Shown: piece by piece, positions 1 to 8,792 of the stretch
Numbering within the stretch: the stretch's first letter is position 1
How the letters are laid out: each line of letters opens with the position of its first letter
From: SKKC01 sp046542845
GTDB lineage: Bacteria > Spirochaetota > Spirochaetia > DSM-27196 > SKKC01
Assembly (NCBI GenBank): GCA_046542845.1
Contig: JBKHAN010000009.1
Span: 1-64,000, forward strand
DNA: 64,000 nt
Direction: 5' to 3'
The notes under the pieces: generated by a model
Database searches by the model: none
The model's input: only the letters and a program-made list of their open reading frames with translations
What the model was told of the DNA's origin: nothing
Translations under genes and position numbers: made by a program

Positions 1-32
1 TGCAAGAGAACGGTAATCGCGGTAGTTCAAGG

Positions 33-506
33 TCAGAGGGGAAAACCGTCGATGCCTCCAGCAGCGCCACGTCTAATCAGCATATGTGGTCCGTAAGGGT
101 AATCATCAGCCTGACTGCACATTCCGGCACGAACCGGATTTTCGATAATGTATTGATACGTGGCTTTGAAGTGTTGAACTGTTTTTATGAGCCGGCTTTT
201 AAAACGATCGTACCAGAGGTGACCGCGGATCCCCATTCTTTTGTTGTATCTGATCGCAAATACCGAGAGGATCCATTGCATGGTCTTCGAGAGGGATTCG
301 TTTTGTGCCATTCGCAGCATCAGGTGTATGTGATTGTCCATCACACAGATGCTTATGATCTCGTAACGGTACTTTTTTCGGGAACGGGCGATTACGAGCA
401 GCAGCATCTCTTTGATTTCGGGGTTTCGCAGCGCGAACTCCTGGCGATTGATTCGGGCTACTACGTGATACAGCCCGCCGGGCATGGTTTGTCGTGGTGT
501 TCTCAT
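33..506 (-). mobile_element. REP-associated tyrosine transposase (RAYT, Y1/HUH family)
   Basis: A 157-residue protein of the Y1 transposase family (IS200-like; REP-associated tyrosine transposases). Seen in the sequence: an N-terminal GGLYHVVAR strand, the HUH-type metal motif NHIHLML near residue 60, the GHLWYDRFKS block, and the nucleophile region TYQYIIENPVRAG with candidate catalytic Tyr. These enzymes nick single-stranded DNA and are linked to dispersed REP-like sequences. The length is at the short end of the family and all core motifs are present, so it may be functional. Only a weak ribosome site (AAGGG) precedes the ATG. It is divergent from xylA. Its upstream region carries a 14-bp tandem repeat and one copy of GGGACGGAGG, the 10-mer scattered over the next 31 kb. 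I see no flanking terminal repeats in the 32 bases before its stop. Confidence 0.85.
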
Positions 507-560
507 ACCCTTATATACGCCGAGTATTGGCTATTCGCTTGCTGCCATTGCTGCGGAAGT

Positions 561-570
561 CCTCCGTCCC
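561..570 (-). repeat. Dispersed 10-mer GGGACGGAGG, copy 1
   Basis: Intergenic, upstream of the RAYT and in the same orientation as that gene, joined to the 14-bp tandem repeat. Confidence 0.9.
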
Positions 571-594
571 TCTCCTACCACGTCCCTCTCCTAC
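565..594 (-). repeat. 14-bp direct repeat upstream of the RAYT
   Basis: On the minus strand the unit GTAGGAGAGGGACG occurs twice, at 581-594 and 565-578, separated by 2 bp. The copy nearer the transposase runs straight into GAGG, which completes the dispersed motif GGGACGGAGG at 561-570. It is the only place in the window where the core lies beside a partial second copy, and it lies about 55 bp upstream of the RAYT start. Confidence 0.9.
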
Positions 595-697
595 TAACTT
601 CTCCCGAAAAATATCTATCGACTTATGAAAACAACTTTCAAAAGTAGGCGTTCGGGTATAGGATGTAGCTAAGTCCAAGTCAAAAGAGGTACACCCT

Positions 698-2011
698 GTG
701 TTAAATGAATTTTTTACTGATATTCCGAAGATCCCTTTTGAAGGCAAAGGGTCCGATAATCCGTTTGCGTTCAAGTTTTATGATCCTGACAAGAAAATCG
801 GCGACAAAACCATGAAAGAGCATCTCCGGTTCTCGCTGGCCTATTGGCATACCCTGACCGGTACAGGTGCAGATCCGTTCGGCGTCGGTGTGAATGAGCG
901 GCCCTGGCTCTCAATTTCAGACCCCATGGAACAGGCGAAGGCCCGAATGCGGGCAACGTTCGAGATTCTTGGAAAACTCGATCTGCCCTTCTTCTGTTTT
1001 CACGACCGGGATATCGCCCCTGAGGGACAGACCCTCAGAGAAACGAACAAACAGCTCGACGAAATCATCAAAGTACTGAAAGAGTACAAGAGCGAAGCGA
1101 ACGCGGAACTTTTGTGGGGTACGGCGTGCCTTTTCACGAATCCCCGCTTTGTGCACGGTGCCGCGACGGCTCCGAACGCCGACGTGTTTGCCTACGCTGC
1201 TGCCCAGGTCAAGAAGGCCATGGAAGTGACGCACGAACTCGGTGGCGCCAACTACGTGTTCTGGGGTGGCCGGGAAGGTTACGATACGCTTCTGAACACG
1301 AATATGAAGCTCGAGCTGGACAACATGGCTCGGTTCCTGCATATGGCGTCCGATTACGCAAAGAAGATCGGATTTACCGGTCAGCTACTCCTGGAGCCGA
1401 AACCGAAGGAGCCATCGACCCATCAGTATGATTACGATGTTGCAAATGTAATCGCGTTCCTTCGCGGCTATGACCTCGACGACCGGTTTCGGATCAACAT
1501 CGAACAGAACCATGCCATACTTGCCGGGCATAGCTTTCAGCACGAGGTTCATCTTGCGCGTATCAACGGATTGCTTGGGAGCCTGGATGCAAACCAGGGG
1601 GACTATCTGCTCGGGTGGGATACCGACCAGATGCCAACCAATATCTATGAAGCTGTCATGGTGATGTACGAAGTGCTCAAGAATGGCGGCATTGCTCCAG
1701 GTGGCCTGAACTTCGACGCCAAGCTCAGGCGTGCAAGCTTTAAGCCGGACGATATTTTTCTTGGTCATATCGCTTCCATTGACACATACGCTCGAGGTCT
1801 GGAGATCGCGCACGCGCTGATTGAAGACGGCACCATCGATACCTTCGTCACAAACCGCTACGCAAGCTACGATTCCGGAATCGGCGCTGAAATCGTCTCC
1901 GGAAAGGCAGATTTCAACTCGCTCGAGTCCTACATCATCGACAAACCTGAAATTTCGAACGAATCCGGTCGTCGAGAATGGCTTGAGTCGGTCATTAACC
2001 AGTTCATCTAA
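698..2011 (+). CDS. xylA: Xylose isomerase
   Basis: Interconverts D-xylose and D-xylulose in the cytoplasm, the first step of xylose catabolism. The 437-residue length fits class II xylose isomerases. Visible family segments include VFWGGREGYDTLLNTN, the metal-ligand segment LLEPKPKEPSTHQYDYD, the GWDTDQ segment and FDAKLRRASFKPDD. The start is GTG at 698, supported by an AAGAGGT ribosome site at 683-689. It is first in a three-gene operon: the ROK regulator starts 1 nt after its stop and xylB follows. Regulation by the downstream ROK protein is inferred. Confidence 0.97.
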   Translation: MLNEFFTDIPKIPFEGKGSDNPFAFKFYDPDKKIGDKTMKEHLRFSLAYWHTLTGTGADPFGVGVNERPWLSISDPMEQAKARMRATFEILGKLDLPFFCFHDRDIAPEGQTLRETNKQLDEIIKVLKEYKSEANAELLWGTACLFTNPRFVHGAATAPNADVFAYAAAQVKKAMEVTHELGGANYVFWGGREGYDTLLNTNMKLELDNMARFLHMASDYAKKIGFTGQLLLEPKPKEPSTHQYDYDVANVIAFLRGYDLDDRFRINIEQNHAILAGHSFQHEVHLARINGLLGSLDANQGDYLLGWDTDQMPTNIYEAVMVMYEVLKNGGIAPGGLNFDAKLRRASFKPDDIFLGHIASIDTYARGLEIAHALIEDGTIDTFVTNRYASYDSGIGAEIVSGKADFNSLESYIIDKPEISNESGRREWLESVINQFI

Positions 2012-2012
2012 A

Positions 2013-3221
2013 ATGAGACCGTGGGACTCGTATCAGGGTACCCGTACGAAGGCCCTGCGCAGTTTTTTGCGCGGGGCGCGCCGTACCAGGCAGGAGGTGG
2101 CGCGACAGATTCGGCAGAGTCTGCCGGCGGCTGCATCGCATATCGACGCGCTCATCGCTGCCGGCCTGCTCCGGACGGCGGGGCAGCGGCCGTCGAGCGG
2201 GGGCAGGCCCGCCGATGAGTACGAAATCAATCCTCCGTCCCTCGCCGCCATAGGTGTCGAGGTGCACCCGAACTACATTCTCAGCGTGTGCTGCGGGGTC
2301 AACGGAGAAATCTGGGACAGCGTCCGCACCGATATCGACGCGCCGCGGGTCAGGGACGGAGCGTACACCGAGGCAGTGATCGCGGAAGCGATTAACGGCT
2401 TACACGAGAAATGGAGCCCGAAACTTGTCATTCACGGCGCCGGCGTCGCCGTCCCGGGTATTGTCGACTGCGAGAAGAGGCTCCTCGTAAACGCTCCGAA
2501 TCTCTTTCTCAAAAACTACTCGTTTGATTGCCTCGCGCAAAAGCTGTCGCTGCCGTTGTTTGTCGATAATGAAGCAAACGCAGCTGCGATCGGCGAATAC
2601 TGGACATCCTCCGTCCCCCTCTCAACCTCGATGGTACTGATTTCGATCCGTGAAGGTGTTGGTGCGGGTATACTGCTCGCGGGACAGGTGGTACGGGGAC
2701 GCAGCTGGCGAGCTGGCGAGTTCGGACACATGGCCATCCGGGCAGGTGTCAGGCTCTGCAACTGCGGCCGGACCGGTTGCTGGGAGCAGTATGTGTCGGA
2801 ACGGGCGCTGATCGCTGACCTTGGGGAAAACGCTATCGCCCGTTTGAAGGACCAGGTCGGGGACGACAATGCACCGGTAGCAGGCGTATGGGCGCAATAC
2901 ATAGAAAGTCTTGCAATCGGGATCGAAAACATCGCGGCATGCATCAACCCCGACCTCGTAGTCATATCGGGCAGTATAGCCGGCCTCGGCGACCGGCTTA
3001 TTGAACCGCTGCAACGCGCGCTTGCCGAAGTATCGTTTCTTACACAGGGTATACGGGTTTCGGTATCAAAACACCCCGACACAGCGTCGGCGCTCGGGGC
3101 AGGACTCATGACCTTCTCGGGCCTGCTCCCCGGTCTGGGGCTTAAGAAACCCGAAATGTCGAACATATACGAGGAACGGGTGACATCACCCAGGAATAAA
3201 GGAGAATCACATGTCGGATAA
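2013..3221 (+). CDS. ROK-family transcriptional regulator (XylR-like)
   Basis: A 402-residue ROK protein, probably the xylose-responsive repressor of its own operon. The N-terminal 70 residues form a winged-helix domain (RRTRQEVARQIRQSLPAAAS, then a GLLR-type wing). The rest is the ROK sugar-kinase-like fold, with VDNEANAAAIGEYW, the GVGAGI glycine segment, GEFGHMAI and the zinc motif CNCGRTGCWE. The ATG at 2013 directly follows the xylA TAA; the frame stays open upstream inside xylA, but that part has no family similarity. The end overlaps xylB by 11 nt, which implies translational coupling. Two antisense copies of the dispersed 10-mer lie inside the gene, encoding NPPSL and SSVPL. Confidence 0.92.
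   Translation: MRPWDSYQGTRTKALRSFLRGARRTRQEVARQIRQSLPAAASHIDALIAAGLLRTAGQRPSSGGRPADEYEINPPSLAAIGVEVHPNYILSVCCGVNGEIWDSVRTDIDAPRVRDGAYTEAVIAEAINGLHEKWSPKLVIHGAGVAVPGIVDCEKRLLVNAPNLFLKNYSFDCLAQKLSLPLFVDNEANAAAIGEYWTSSVPLSTSMVLISIREGVGAGILLAGQVVRGRSWRAGEFGHMAIRAGVRLCNCGRTGCWEQYVSERALIADLGENAIARLKDQVGDDNAPVAGVWAQYIESLAIGIENIAACINPDLVVISGSIAGLGDRLIEPLQRALAEVSFLTQGIRVSVSKHPDTASALGAGLMTFSGLLPGLGLKKPEMSNIYEERVTSPRNKGESHVG
2232..2241 (-). repeat. Dispersed 10-mer, copy 2
   Basis: Exact, antisense within the ROK gene (codons for PPSL); flanked by A before and ATTG after on the motif strand. Confidence 0.9.
2608..2617 (-). repeat. Dispersed 10-mer, copy 3
   Basis: Exact, antisense within the ROK gene; encodes SSVP in the sense frame. 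Confidence 0.9.
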
Positions 3222-4848
3222 CACTATTGCACTCGGTATCGAGCTTTCTACACAGTCGGCGAAATGGATTGCACTCGAAATAAATACAGCCCAGGTCATT
3301 GGTTCAGCTTCCATCGCCTACGACCAGACCTTTCCCGCCTACGAGACAGTCGGTGGTGTGCTTAAAAGCTCCGACACGCAGCGCCGGGAAAGCCCAACGG
3401 CAATGTTCCTCGATGCACTCGATGAAGTATTCGCCTCAATGGTCAGGCATGACATTGAACTGCACCGTGTGGCATCGATTAAATGCGACGCGCAGCAACA
3501 CGCTACCGTCTATGCCGCCGACACGCTTGCGCGGCGTCTTTCCTCAATCGACCCCTCGTCGAGCCTCGCGGGTGCGCTCTCGCCCTGCCTTACTCGAAAA
3601 CTCACTCCAATCTGGGAAGACAGAACGACCGAAACCGAGGCGCAGGCCATGACTGAGCGCCTCGCCGGGGACGGAGGAATACAGGCCCTCACCGGAAACA
3701 GAGCTGAGCTGCGTTTCCCTGCGGCACAGATACTCAAATGGGCAAAAGAATCACCCGAACAGTACGCGAAGACCTCTCACATTATGCTTTTAAGCGCCTT
3801 CATTACCTCAGCGCTCGCGGGTGTTGTCGCACCGGTCGATACCGGAGACGGCTGGGGGACAAATCTCAACTCCATAGACATCGACCAGCCCACCTTCTCC
3901 GAGCGGGCGATCGGGGCTCTGTCGGAACAGCTTGCCGCGGACATCGGTGAAAACGGATTGCAGGTACCATCCTCCGTCCCTCCAGCGGAACAGTATCACG
4001 ACCTGCTCGCCGGTCAGCTTGGCCGCATGGTCGCCTACGACACGCCGATTGGCCCGGTGAGTACCTACTTTGTCGAAAAGTACGGCGTCGCACCTGAGGC
4101 CATCGTGCTCGCGGGAACCGGTGACAACCCGGCGACGCTCCTTGGCTGCGGGGACGGAGCACTGGTCAGTCTCGGCTCGAGCTACACCGTCTGCGGTCCC
4201 ATGGACGAGGTACACCCGGTAAACGGCGCGACCTACAACATATTCGGGTATAGACCGGGCTTTGCGATGGCATTGGCAGTTATAACCAACGGTGGCAAGC
4301 TTCACAAGCAGTTCTGTGACGCGTATGCCGGTGGCGACTGGGCTCGATATGCGGATCTCGCCGGCGACTCGATAGAGCTGCCCGAGGAGGAACCGCTCAT
4401 GCTTCCCTACTTGTCGGACGAGAGTGTTCCGGTCGCGAAGGCAGGTATCGTTCGCGACGGTTTCACCGAGAGCGACGCGCGCGCCAATGTCCGTGCGCTA
4501 CACCTCTCGCAGGTGGCCTCACTCAGGTTGCACTCACGGCATCTGTCCGACGTACCGCGTCTGTGCGTAGTCGGAGGCGGCGCATCGAACCGCTTTATTC
4601 GGCAGGCGCTCGCCGACGCCTTCGGAGCAATAACCTACACCATCACGAACGCCGAGTTTGCCGCTCCCTACGGAGCTGCTATGAGCGCCGCGCGCTACGC
4701 GCTTGGTGTCGGTTACGACGCAGTCTCGAAGCGCTTCGTACAGTCGGACCCCGACAGCGAGTGCCATCCTTCGCCCGGAAACGCGGCCCTGTTCGATCGA
4801 ATCATTGCCCGCTACGAGAAACTCGAGTCGGATCACCTGACACAGTAG
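3211..4848 (+). CDS. xylB: Xylulokinase (FGGY family)
   Basis: Phosphorylates D-xylulose to xylulose 5-phosphate, feeding the pentose phosphate pathway. FGGY features seen: the N-terminal phosphate loop segment LGIELSTQSAKW, the substrate-loop segment IWEDRTTE, VDTGDGWGTNLN, GTGDNPATLLGCG, SLGSSYTVCG and the C-terminal adenosine segment VVGGGASNRFIRQALAD. At 545 residues it is somewhat longer than typical bacterial XylB (about 480-510). The ATG at 3211 is preceded by AAAGGAG at about 3199-3205 and overlaps the end of the ROK gene. It contains one sense (GDGG) and one antisense (SSVP) copy of the dispersed 10-mer. Confidence 0.93.
   Translation: MSDNTIALGIELSTQSAKWIALEINTAQVIGSASIAYDQTFPAYETVGGVLKSSDTQRRESPTAMFLDALDEVFASMVRHDIELHRVASIKCDAQQHATVYAADTLARRLSSIDPSSSLAGALSPCLTRKLTPIWEDRTTETEAQAMTERLAGDGGIQALTGNRAELRFPAAQILKWAKESPEQYAKTSHIMLLSAFITSALAGVVAPVDTGDGWGTNLNSIDIDQPTFSERAIGALSEQLAADIGENGLQVPSSVPPAEQYHDLLAGQLGRMVAYDTPIGPVSTYFVEKYGVAPEAIVLAGTGDNPATLLGCGDGALVSLGSSYTVCGPMDEVHPVNGATYNIFGYRPGFAMALAVITNGGKLHKQFCDAYAGGDWARYADLAGDSIELPEEEPLMLPYLSDESVPVAKAGIVRDGFTESDARANVRALHLSQVASLRLHSRHLSDVPRLCVVGGGASNRFIRQALADAFGAITYTITNAEFAAPYGAAMSAARYALGVGYDAVSKRFVQSDPDSECHPSPGNAALFDRIIARYEKLESDHLTQ
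3668..3677 (+). repeat. Dispersed 10-mer, copy 4
   Basis: Exact, sense within xylB; encodes GDGG. Confidence 0.9.
3971..3980 (-). repeat. Dispersed 10-mer, copy 5
   Basis: Exact, antisense within xylB; encodes SSVP in the sense frame. Confidence 0.9.
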
Positions 4849-4865
4849 CGGCATACCGTGTCAGG
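4836..4865. terminator. Inverted repeat between convergent xylB and ABC exporter genes
   Basis: CCTGACAC at 4836-4843 pairs perfectly with GTGTCAGG at 4858-4865 across a 14-nt loop containing the xylB stop codon. It sits exactly between the two convergent stops, so it may act as a bidirectional terminator or mRNA 3' stabiliser. There is no T-tract on either side. Confidence 0.45.
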
Positions 4866-4868
4866 CTC

Positions 4869-6782
4869 TCAGGTCAGCTGGGTCGAATCGAGCGCCGCCT
4901 GAACCATGTCCTCGGGAATGTCGTCGAACGAGGAGTAGTTCATCGAGTAGAGGCGCGCGTACAACCCTCGCCTGGCCATGAGCTCGTCGTGCGATCCGGT
5001 CTCTACGATCCGTCCGTCCTGGAGGACCACGATCCTGTCGGCGCCGCGTATGGTACTCAGCCGGTGTGCAATCACCATTCCGGTGCGGTTCTCAAGGAGA
5101 ACGGCAAGCGCTTTCTGAATGACTCGTTCGGTATAGCTATCGATATTCGCTGTCGCCTCATCGAGCACAAGAATCGGCGCATCGGCGACGAGCGCGCGGG
5201 CAAAGCTTATGAGCTGTCTCTGCCCGACCGAGAGGTTACCGCCACCCTGCTCCACCTTCGTATAATACCCGCCCGGGAGGCGCATAATAAACTCGTGCGC
5301 TCCAACGGCCTCGGTAGCCTCTCTGATCTTCTCGAACGATGCATCATGGTTATGATACCGAAGATTTTCCAGAATGGTCCCGGTAAACAGGAATGGATCC
5401 TGCAGAACCATCGCTATGTTACGCCCGAGCGTCGCCTGTGTAAGATCGCGAACATCGTGCCCTCCGATCTTCACCGAGCCGTCCCACACATCGTAAAAGC
5501 GATGCGCGAGAGCCGTCAGACTGGTCTTACCGCTCCCGGTTGGACCGACAAGCGCGACCGTTTCACCAGCATTCACGCGAAAGGTGATGTCGTTCAGGAT
5601 CGGGCGATCCTTCTCATAACCAAAGGTCATGTGTTCGAACTCGATAGACCCTTCGATCTCGCCTAGATCCAGATCCAGAGCTCCGTCCCTGTCTGCGACG
5701 TCTATCGGGACATCCATGACCTCGAAAATGCGCTGCCCGGCTGCCATTGCACGCTGCATAATGCTGTACTGCATGGTCACCGAGCGGATCGGGGCGAAAA
5801 AACGCTGGATATAAAACAGGAAGGCGACCATGACACCAAGCTCGAGAGTGCCGGCCAGAACCTCCGTCCCCCCGAAATAGACGACGATGGCCATGGCGAT
5901 CCCGGTAAGCGTCTCGACGATGGGCACCATGACCTGGGAGAATTTCGATGCGGTCAGTTGCGCCGTCAGATTAGATCGGGCTTTGTCCCGAAACAGCATG
6001 AAATTGACGTCTTCGCGAGCCATTTCCTGTATGGTTCGCACACCGTTAATGCCTTCAGCAAGCGCCCCGTTTACCGAGGACTGTGTCTCTCGGGCGCGAA
6101 TGAAGGCCTTTCGAGCGCGCGGCAGCCAGAGGATGCGGACCAGAAACAGCATCGGCACAATGCCGACCGTCATGAGCCCCAGTTGCAGATTCATGCTCAG
6201 CAGTACAAAGACGATACCGAATAAGAGTACCAGGTCCCCGATCACAAAAATGGAAGACTCGAGGAAGTTCTGCAGCGCGTTCACATCACCCTGAAGCCTG
6301 GACATCATTCTCCCTACTTCGGTTTTGTCCATGAAGGAAAGCGATATTTTCTGCAAATGGGCAAACATCGCACGCCGCAGATCGAAAAGGACGTGCTGGG
6401 CGACATTGTTCGACAGCCATTCCTGCAGAAAGTTCGCGACATAGTTCAGGCTGATGACGCCAAAAAACACGAGTCCGATTGTCAGGAGCGCAGTGGCGCC
6501 GGCGCCGGTATCGACGAGCGCTTCATCGACCGTATACCGTATGAGCAGCGGCACCGATAGCTGCGTCAGGGTAAAGGCGAGAACGGCCACAATTGACCAC
6601 ACCAGCTGCTTCCGATACGGAGCAATAAAGCCCATGAATCGTCGCACCACGTGCCCATCGAATACGGCACCGAATATCTTCTCGTCACGATTCGTCTGCG
6701 AGCCTACAACCGCGAGCGGGGGATGCTCTTCAGCGCGTTCTCCGTAAAATTTTTCCTGTTCAGGCTGATAATAGTTAGCCAT
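4869..6782 (-). CDS. ABC exporter subunit with canonical Walker B (heterodimer partner B)
   Basis: A 637-residue membrane-domain/ATPase fusion of the multidrug or lipid exporter type. About six membrane segments occupy residues 50-330, and the nucleotide-binding domain runs from about 375. Walker A is GPTGSGKT (413-420), the signature is the variant LSVGQ (517-521), Walker B is ILVLDE with catalytic Glu at 542, and the switch His is H572. Its partner gene overlaps the start by 8 nt and has the complementary defects, so the pair looks like a heterodimeric exporter with one degenerate site. The ribosome site is supplied by the GGAGG of a dispersed 10-mer copy at 6788-6797, and another copy inside encodes GGTEV. 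The substrate is unknown. Confidence 0.92.
   Translation of the reverse strand: MANYYQPEQEKFYGERAEEHPPLAVVGSQTNRDEKIFGAVFDGHVVRRFMGFIAPYRKQLVWSIVAVLAFTLTQLSVPLLIRYTVDEALVDTGAGATALLTIGLVFFGVISLNYVANFLQEWLSNNVAQHVLFDLRRAMFAHLQKISLSFMDKTEVGRMMSRLQGDVNALQNFLESSIFVIGDLVLLFGIVFVLLSMNLQLGLMTVGIVPMLFLVRILWLPRARKAFIRARETQSSVNGALAEGINGVRTIQEMAREDVNFMLFRDKARSNLTAQLTASKFSQVMVPIVETLTGIAMAIVVYFGGTEVLAGTLELGVMVAFLFYIQRFFAPIRSVTMQYSIMQRAMAAGQRIFEVMDVPIDVADRDGALDLDLGEIEGSIEFEHMTFGYEKDRPILNDITFRVNAGETVALVGPTGSGKTSLTALAHRFYDVWDGSVKIGGHDVRDLTQATLGRNIAMVLQDPFLFTGTILENLRYHNHDASFEKIREATEAVGAHEFIMRLPGGYYTKVEQGGGNLSVGQRQLISFARALVADAPILVLDEATANIDSYTERVIQKALAVLLENRTGMVIAHRLSTIRGADRIVVLQDGRIVETGSHDELMARRGLYARLYSMNYSSFDDIPEDMVQAALDSTQLT
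5861..5870 (-). repeat. Dispersed 10-mer, copy 6
   Basis: Exact, sense within the ABC exporter gene at 4869-6782; encodes GGTEV in a membrane-domain loop. Confidence 0.9.
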
Positions 6783-8634
6783 TCAATCCTCCGTCCCTCG
6801 AAAACACCTTCGCGTCGAGTTGTTCGTCCTCGTCGGGGTTGGTCTGCAGCGCATACAGCGCCGCGTATCGTCCTCCGTCCCCAAGGAGGCTCTCGTGAGT
6901 ACCCCGCTCGACGATGCGGCCGTCGTCTATAAACAGGATCTCATCGGCGTGCATGAGCGAGCTGAGGCGGTGTGCGATCACGATGGTGGCGTGTTTGTGG
7001 GCGATCGAGGCCAGGCCTTGCCTGATCCGCTGCTCTGTTGCAGCATCTATCGCGGCTGTCGAATCGTCAAAAACCATAATCGGTGACTGGAGCACGAGCA
7101 TGCGCGCGATAGCGAGCCGCTGCTTCTGCCCTCCCGACAGCGATACACCCCGCTCGCCGACGAGCGTTCGGTAGCCCTTCGGGAGCTGATCTATGTAGCT
7201 GTGAAGCTGTGCGGTTTCTGACGCCCACTCAATGCGGTCGCGGTCCACCCAGGGGTTTCCGTAGGCCAGGTTGTTCTCAAGCCGTGCGGTAAATATAAAA
7301 CTGTCCTGTTGAATGACGCTGACCGCGCGCCTGAGCGATTCGAGGGTCACGTCTCGCACATCCTGACCGTCTATGCGGATGCTTCCGGATGTCACATCGT
7401 AGAATCGGGGGATCAGATGTGCAATCGTCGATTTGCCTGCTCCTGGGGGACCGACGAGTCCAAGCGTCTGCCCGGGCTTCACCTCAAAGGAGATATCCTT
7501 TAGCGTGTGTTCCTTTTTATCCTGCCCCTCGTACGCGAACCCGACTGAATCGAAGGTGAGCACTCCGCGCTTCAGCTTCAGAGCGGGAGCCCCGGGCTTG
7601 TCCTGTATATCCGGTTCCCGGTCAAGGACGTCGAAAAGTCGTTCCCCGGAGGTTGTGGCCCGGGCTATAGAGTTTATGAGCAATCCCATCTGCCGCACCG
7701 GCATCTGCAGAATGGTCAGGTAGGCGAGGAACTCGGTCAGCCGACCGATGGTAATGCTACCATCGAGCACCATCGAACCGCCGACTGTTAATACAAGTCC
7801 CATCGAAATAAAGTAGATAAAGCTCATGAAGGTTGCGTTTCGGACCCGGACCCCAATTCGGTGCCGCGTCAGGTTGAACGCACGGGCGGAGGTCCGGTCA
7901 AACTTGGACATCTCGTAGTCCTGCGACCCGAAGGACCGAACAACGCGTATCCCCCCGAGGTTCTCCTCCATGATGCGCGTCAGAACCGACAGACGACGTT
8001 GCAGGCCGTGCCAGCTTTTGCGAAGTCGCAGTCTCATTACGATCGCACGCCAACCGACAACAGGAACGAAACTCAGCGCGACAAGCCCCAAAACGGGCTC
8101 GGTACTGATCATGAGCCACGACCCGGCTCCGACAAGAACGGTCAACACAATCAAGCGGATAATGCCGGTATTTACAAAGAGTCGCACGCCTTCTACGTCG
8201 AGCATGCCACGGGTAATAAGGTCGCCGCTGTGCATCGCATCGTGATAGCTGAAACTCAGCCGCTGCACCTTTTCGTAGACAGCAAGTCGCAGCTCATAGC
8301 CAATAAACTGCCCCACCGCTTCGGCGTGGTAGTTATGAAGCATGGTAAACAGACCGTGGGCAACGCTCGCTCCGAAAAGCATCGCCGCCGAGACAACTAG
8401 AACCGATTGCGACTCGGCCATGGTTGCACCGCGCTGAAACATCTCGAACGAACTGTCAACAGCCGAACCGAGCAGCCGTGGTATCCAGAGCTGAAACGCG
8501 CCCGCTGCAACGGCAAAGGCAATCGTAATCGTCATCCGTATTCGGTGACGAAAAGCCATACGGGTAATGCGCCCAAGGGTATGGAGACGCGCCTTCGGGT
8601 TACGTGCAGTGGGATTTGATTGTGAGCGTGGCAT
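6775..8634 (-). CDS. ABC exporter subunit with degenerate Walker B (heterodimer partner A)
   Basis: A 619-residue ABC exporter half-transporter. Membrane helices lie between about residues 30 and 320 and the ATPase domain from about 355. Walker A is GPPGAGKS (395-402), the signature is canonical LSGGQ (499-503), Walker B is IMVFDD with Asp524 in place of the catalytic Glu, and the switch His is H555. In heterodimeric exporters such as TM287/288 and BmrCD one ATP site is inactive for this reason. Here that site would pair Asp524 with the variant LSVGQ of the partner, which is consistent. Two copies of the dispersed motif fall at its C-terminus (GDGG and RDGG). Confidence 0.92.
   Translation of the reverse strand: MPRSQSNPTARNPKARLHTLGRITRMAFRHRIRMTITIAFAVAAGAFQLWIPRLLGSAVDSSFEMFQRGATMAESQSVLVVSAAMLFGASVAHGLFTMLHNYHAEAVGQFIGYELRLAVYEKVQRLSFSYHDAMHSGDLITRGMLDVEGVRLFVNTGIIRLIVLTVLVGAGSWLMISTEPVLGLVALSFVPVVGWRAIVMRLRLRKSWHGLQRRLSVLTRIMEENLGGIRVVRSFGSQDYEMSKFDRTSARAFNLTRHRIGVRVRNATFMSFIYFISMGLVLTVGGSMVLDGSITIGRLTEFLAYLTILQMPVRQMGLLINSIARATTSGERLFDVLDREPDIQDKPGAPALKLKRGVLTFDSVGFAYEGQDKKEHTLKDISFEVKPGQTLGLVGPPGAGKSTIAHLIPRFYDVTSGSIRIDGQDVRDVTLESLRRAVSVIQQDSFIFTARLENNLAYGNPWVDRDRIEWASETAQLHSYIDQLPKGYRTLVGERGVSLSGGQKQRLAIARMLVLQSPIMVFDDSTAAIDAATEQRIRQGLASIAHKHATIVIAHRLSSLMHADEILFIDDGRIVERGTHESLLGDGGRYAALYALQTNPDEDEQLDAKVFSRDGGLNG
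6788..6797 (-). repeat. Dispersed 10-mer, copy 7, doubling as ribosome-binding site
   Basis: Exact; encodes the C-terminal RDGG of one ABC gene and supplies GGAGG 5-6 nt upstream of the ATG at 6782 of the next. Confidence 0.9.
6872..6881 (-). repeat. Dispersed 10-mer, copy 8
   Basis: Exact, sense; encodes GDGG in the C-terminal region of the ABC exporter gene at 6775-8634. Confidence 0.9.
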
Positions 8635-8792
8635 AAAGAAAACTCTCCAACATGCGAAGTGCGCTGCCGGAGGAACACAGGTGGCCGCTGCACCGCATGT
8701 TCGAACTATCGTACAGCGATCCGGTTGTCGGGAGCAATCACGAAGGACCGGTTACATTGGATTGTGTGCCACTCGCTGGACGCTCGGCAGCA
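8635..8792. other. 158-bp spacer between the mgtC-like gene and the ABC exporter genes
   Basis: The longest gap inside the minus-strand run. It probably holds the promoter of the ABC exporter pair. I found no strong -35/-10 pair, palindrome or small gene that I could support. Confidence 0.3.

Larger units (their letters stand above)
507..697. promoter_or_regulatory. Divergent RAYT/xylA intergenic region
   Basis: This 191-bp gap should carry the promoters of the transposase (minus) and the xylose operon (plus). A TATAGGAT box at 657-664 is a possible -10 for xylA, but I see no convincing -35 at the right distance. The strand facing xylA is pyrimidine-rich from 561 to 605 because of the RAYT-associated repeat. 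No clear XylR operator palindrome was recognised. Confidence 0.4.

Noticed and set aside
1821..2012. N-terminal extension of the ROK regulator into xylA
   Set aside because: The frame is open, but residues before ATG 2013 have no similarity to ROK proteins and overlap the xylA coding sequence.
4563..5666. A 367-codon plus-strand frame over xylB and the ABC exporter
   Set aside because: It runs across the convergent stop codons and the hairpin and shows no family segment; codon bias belongs to the other frames.
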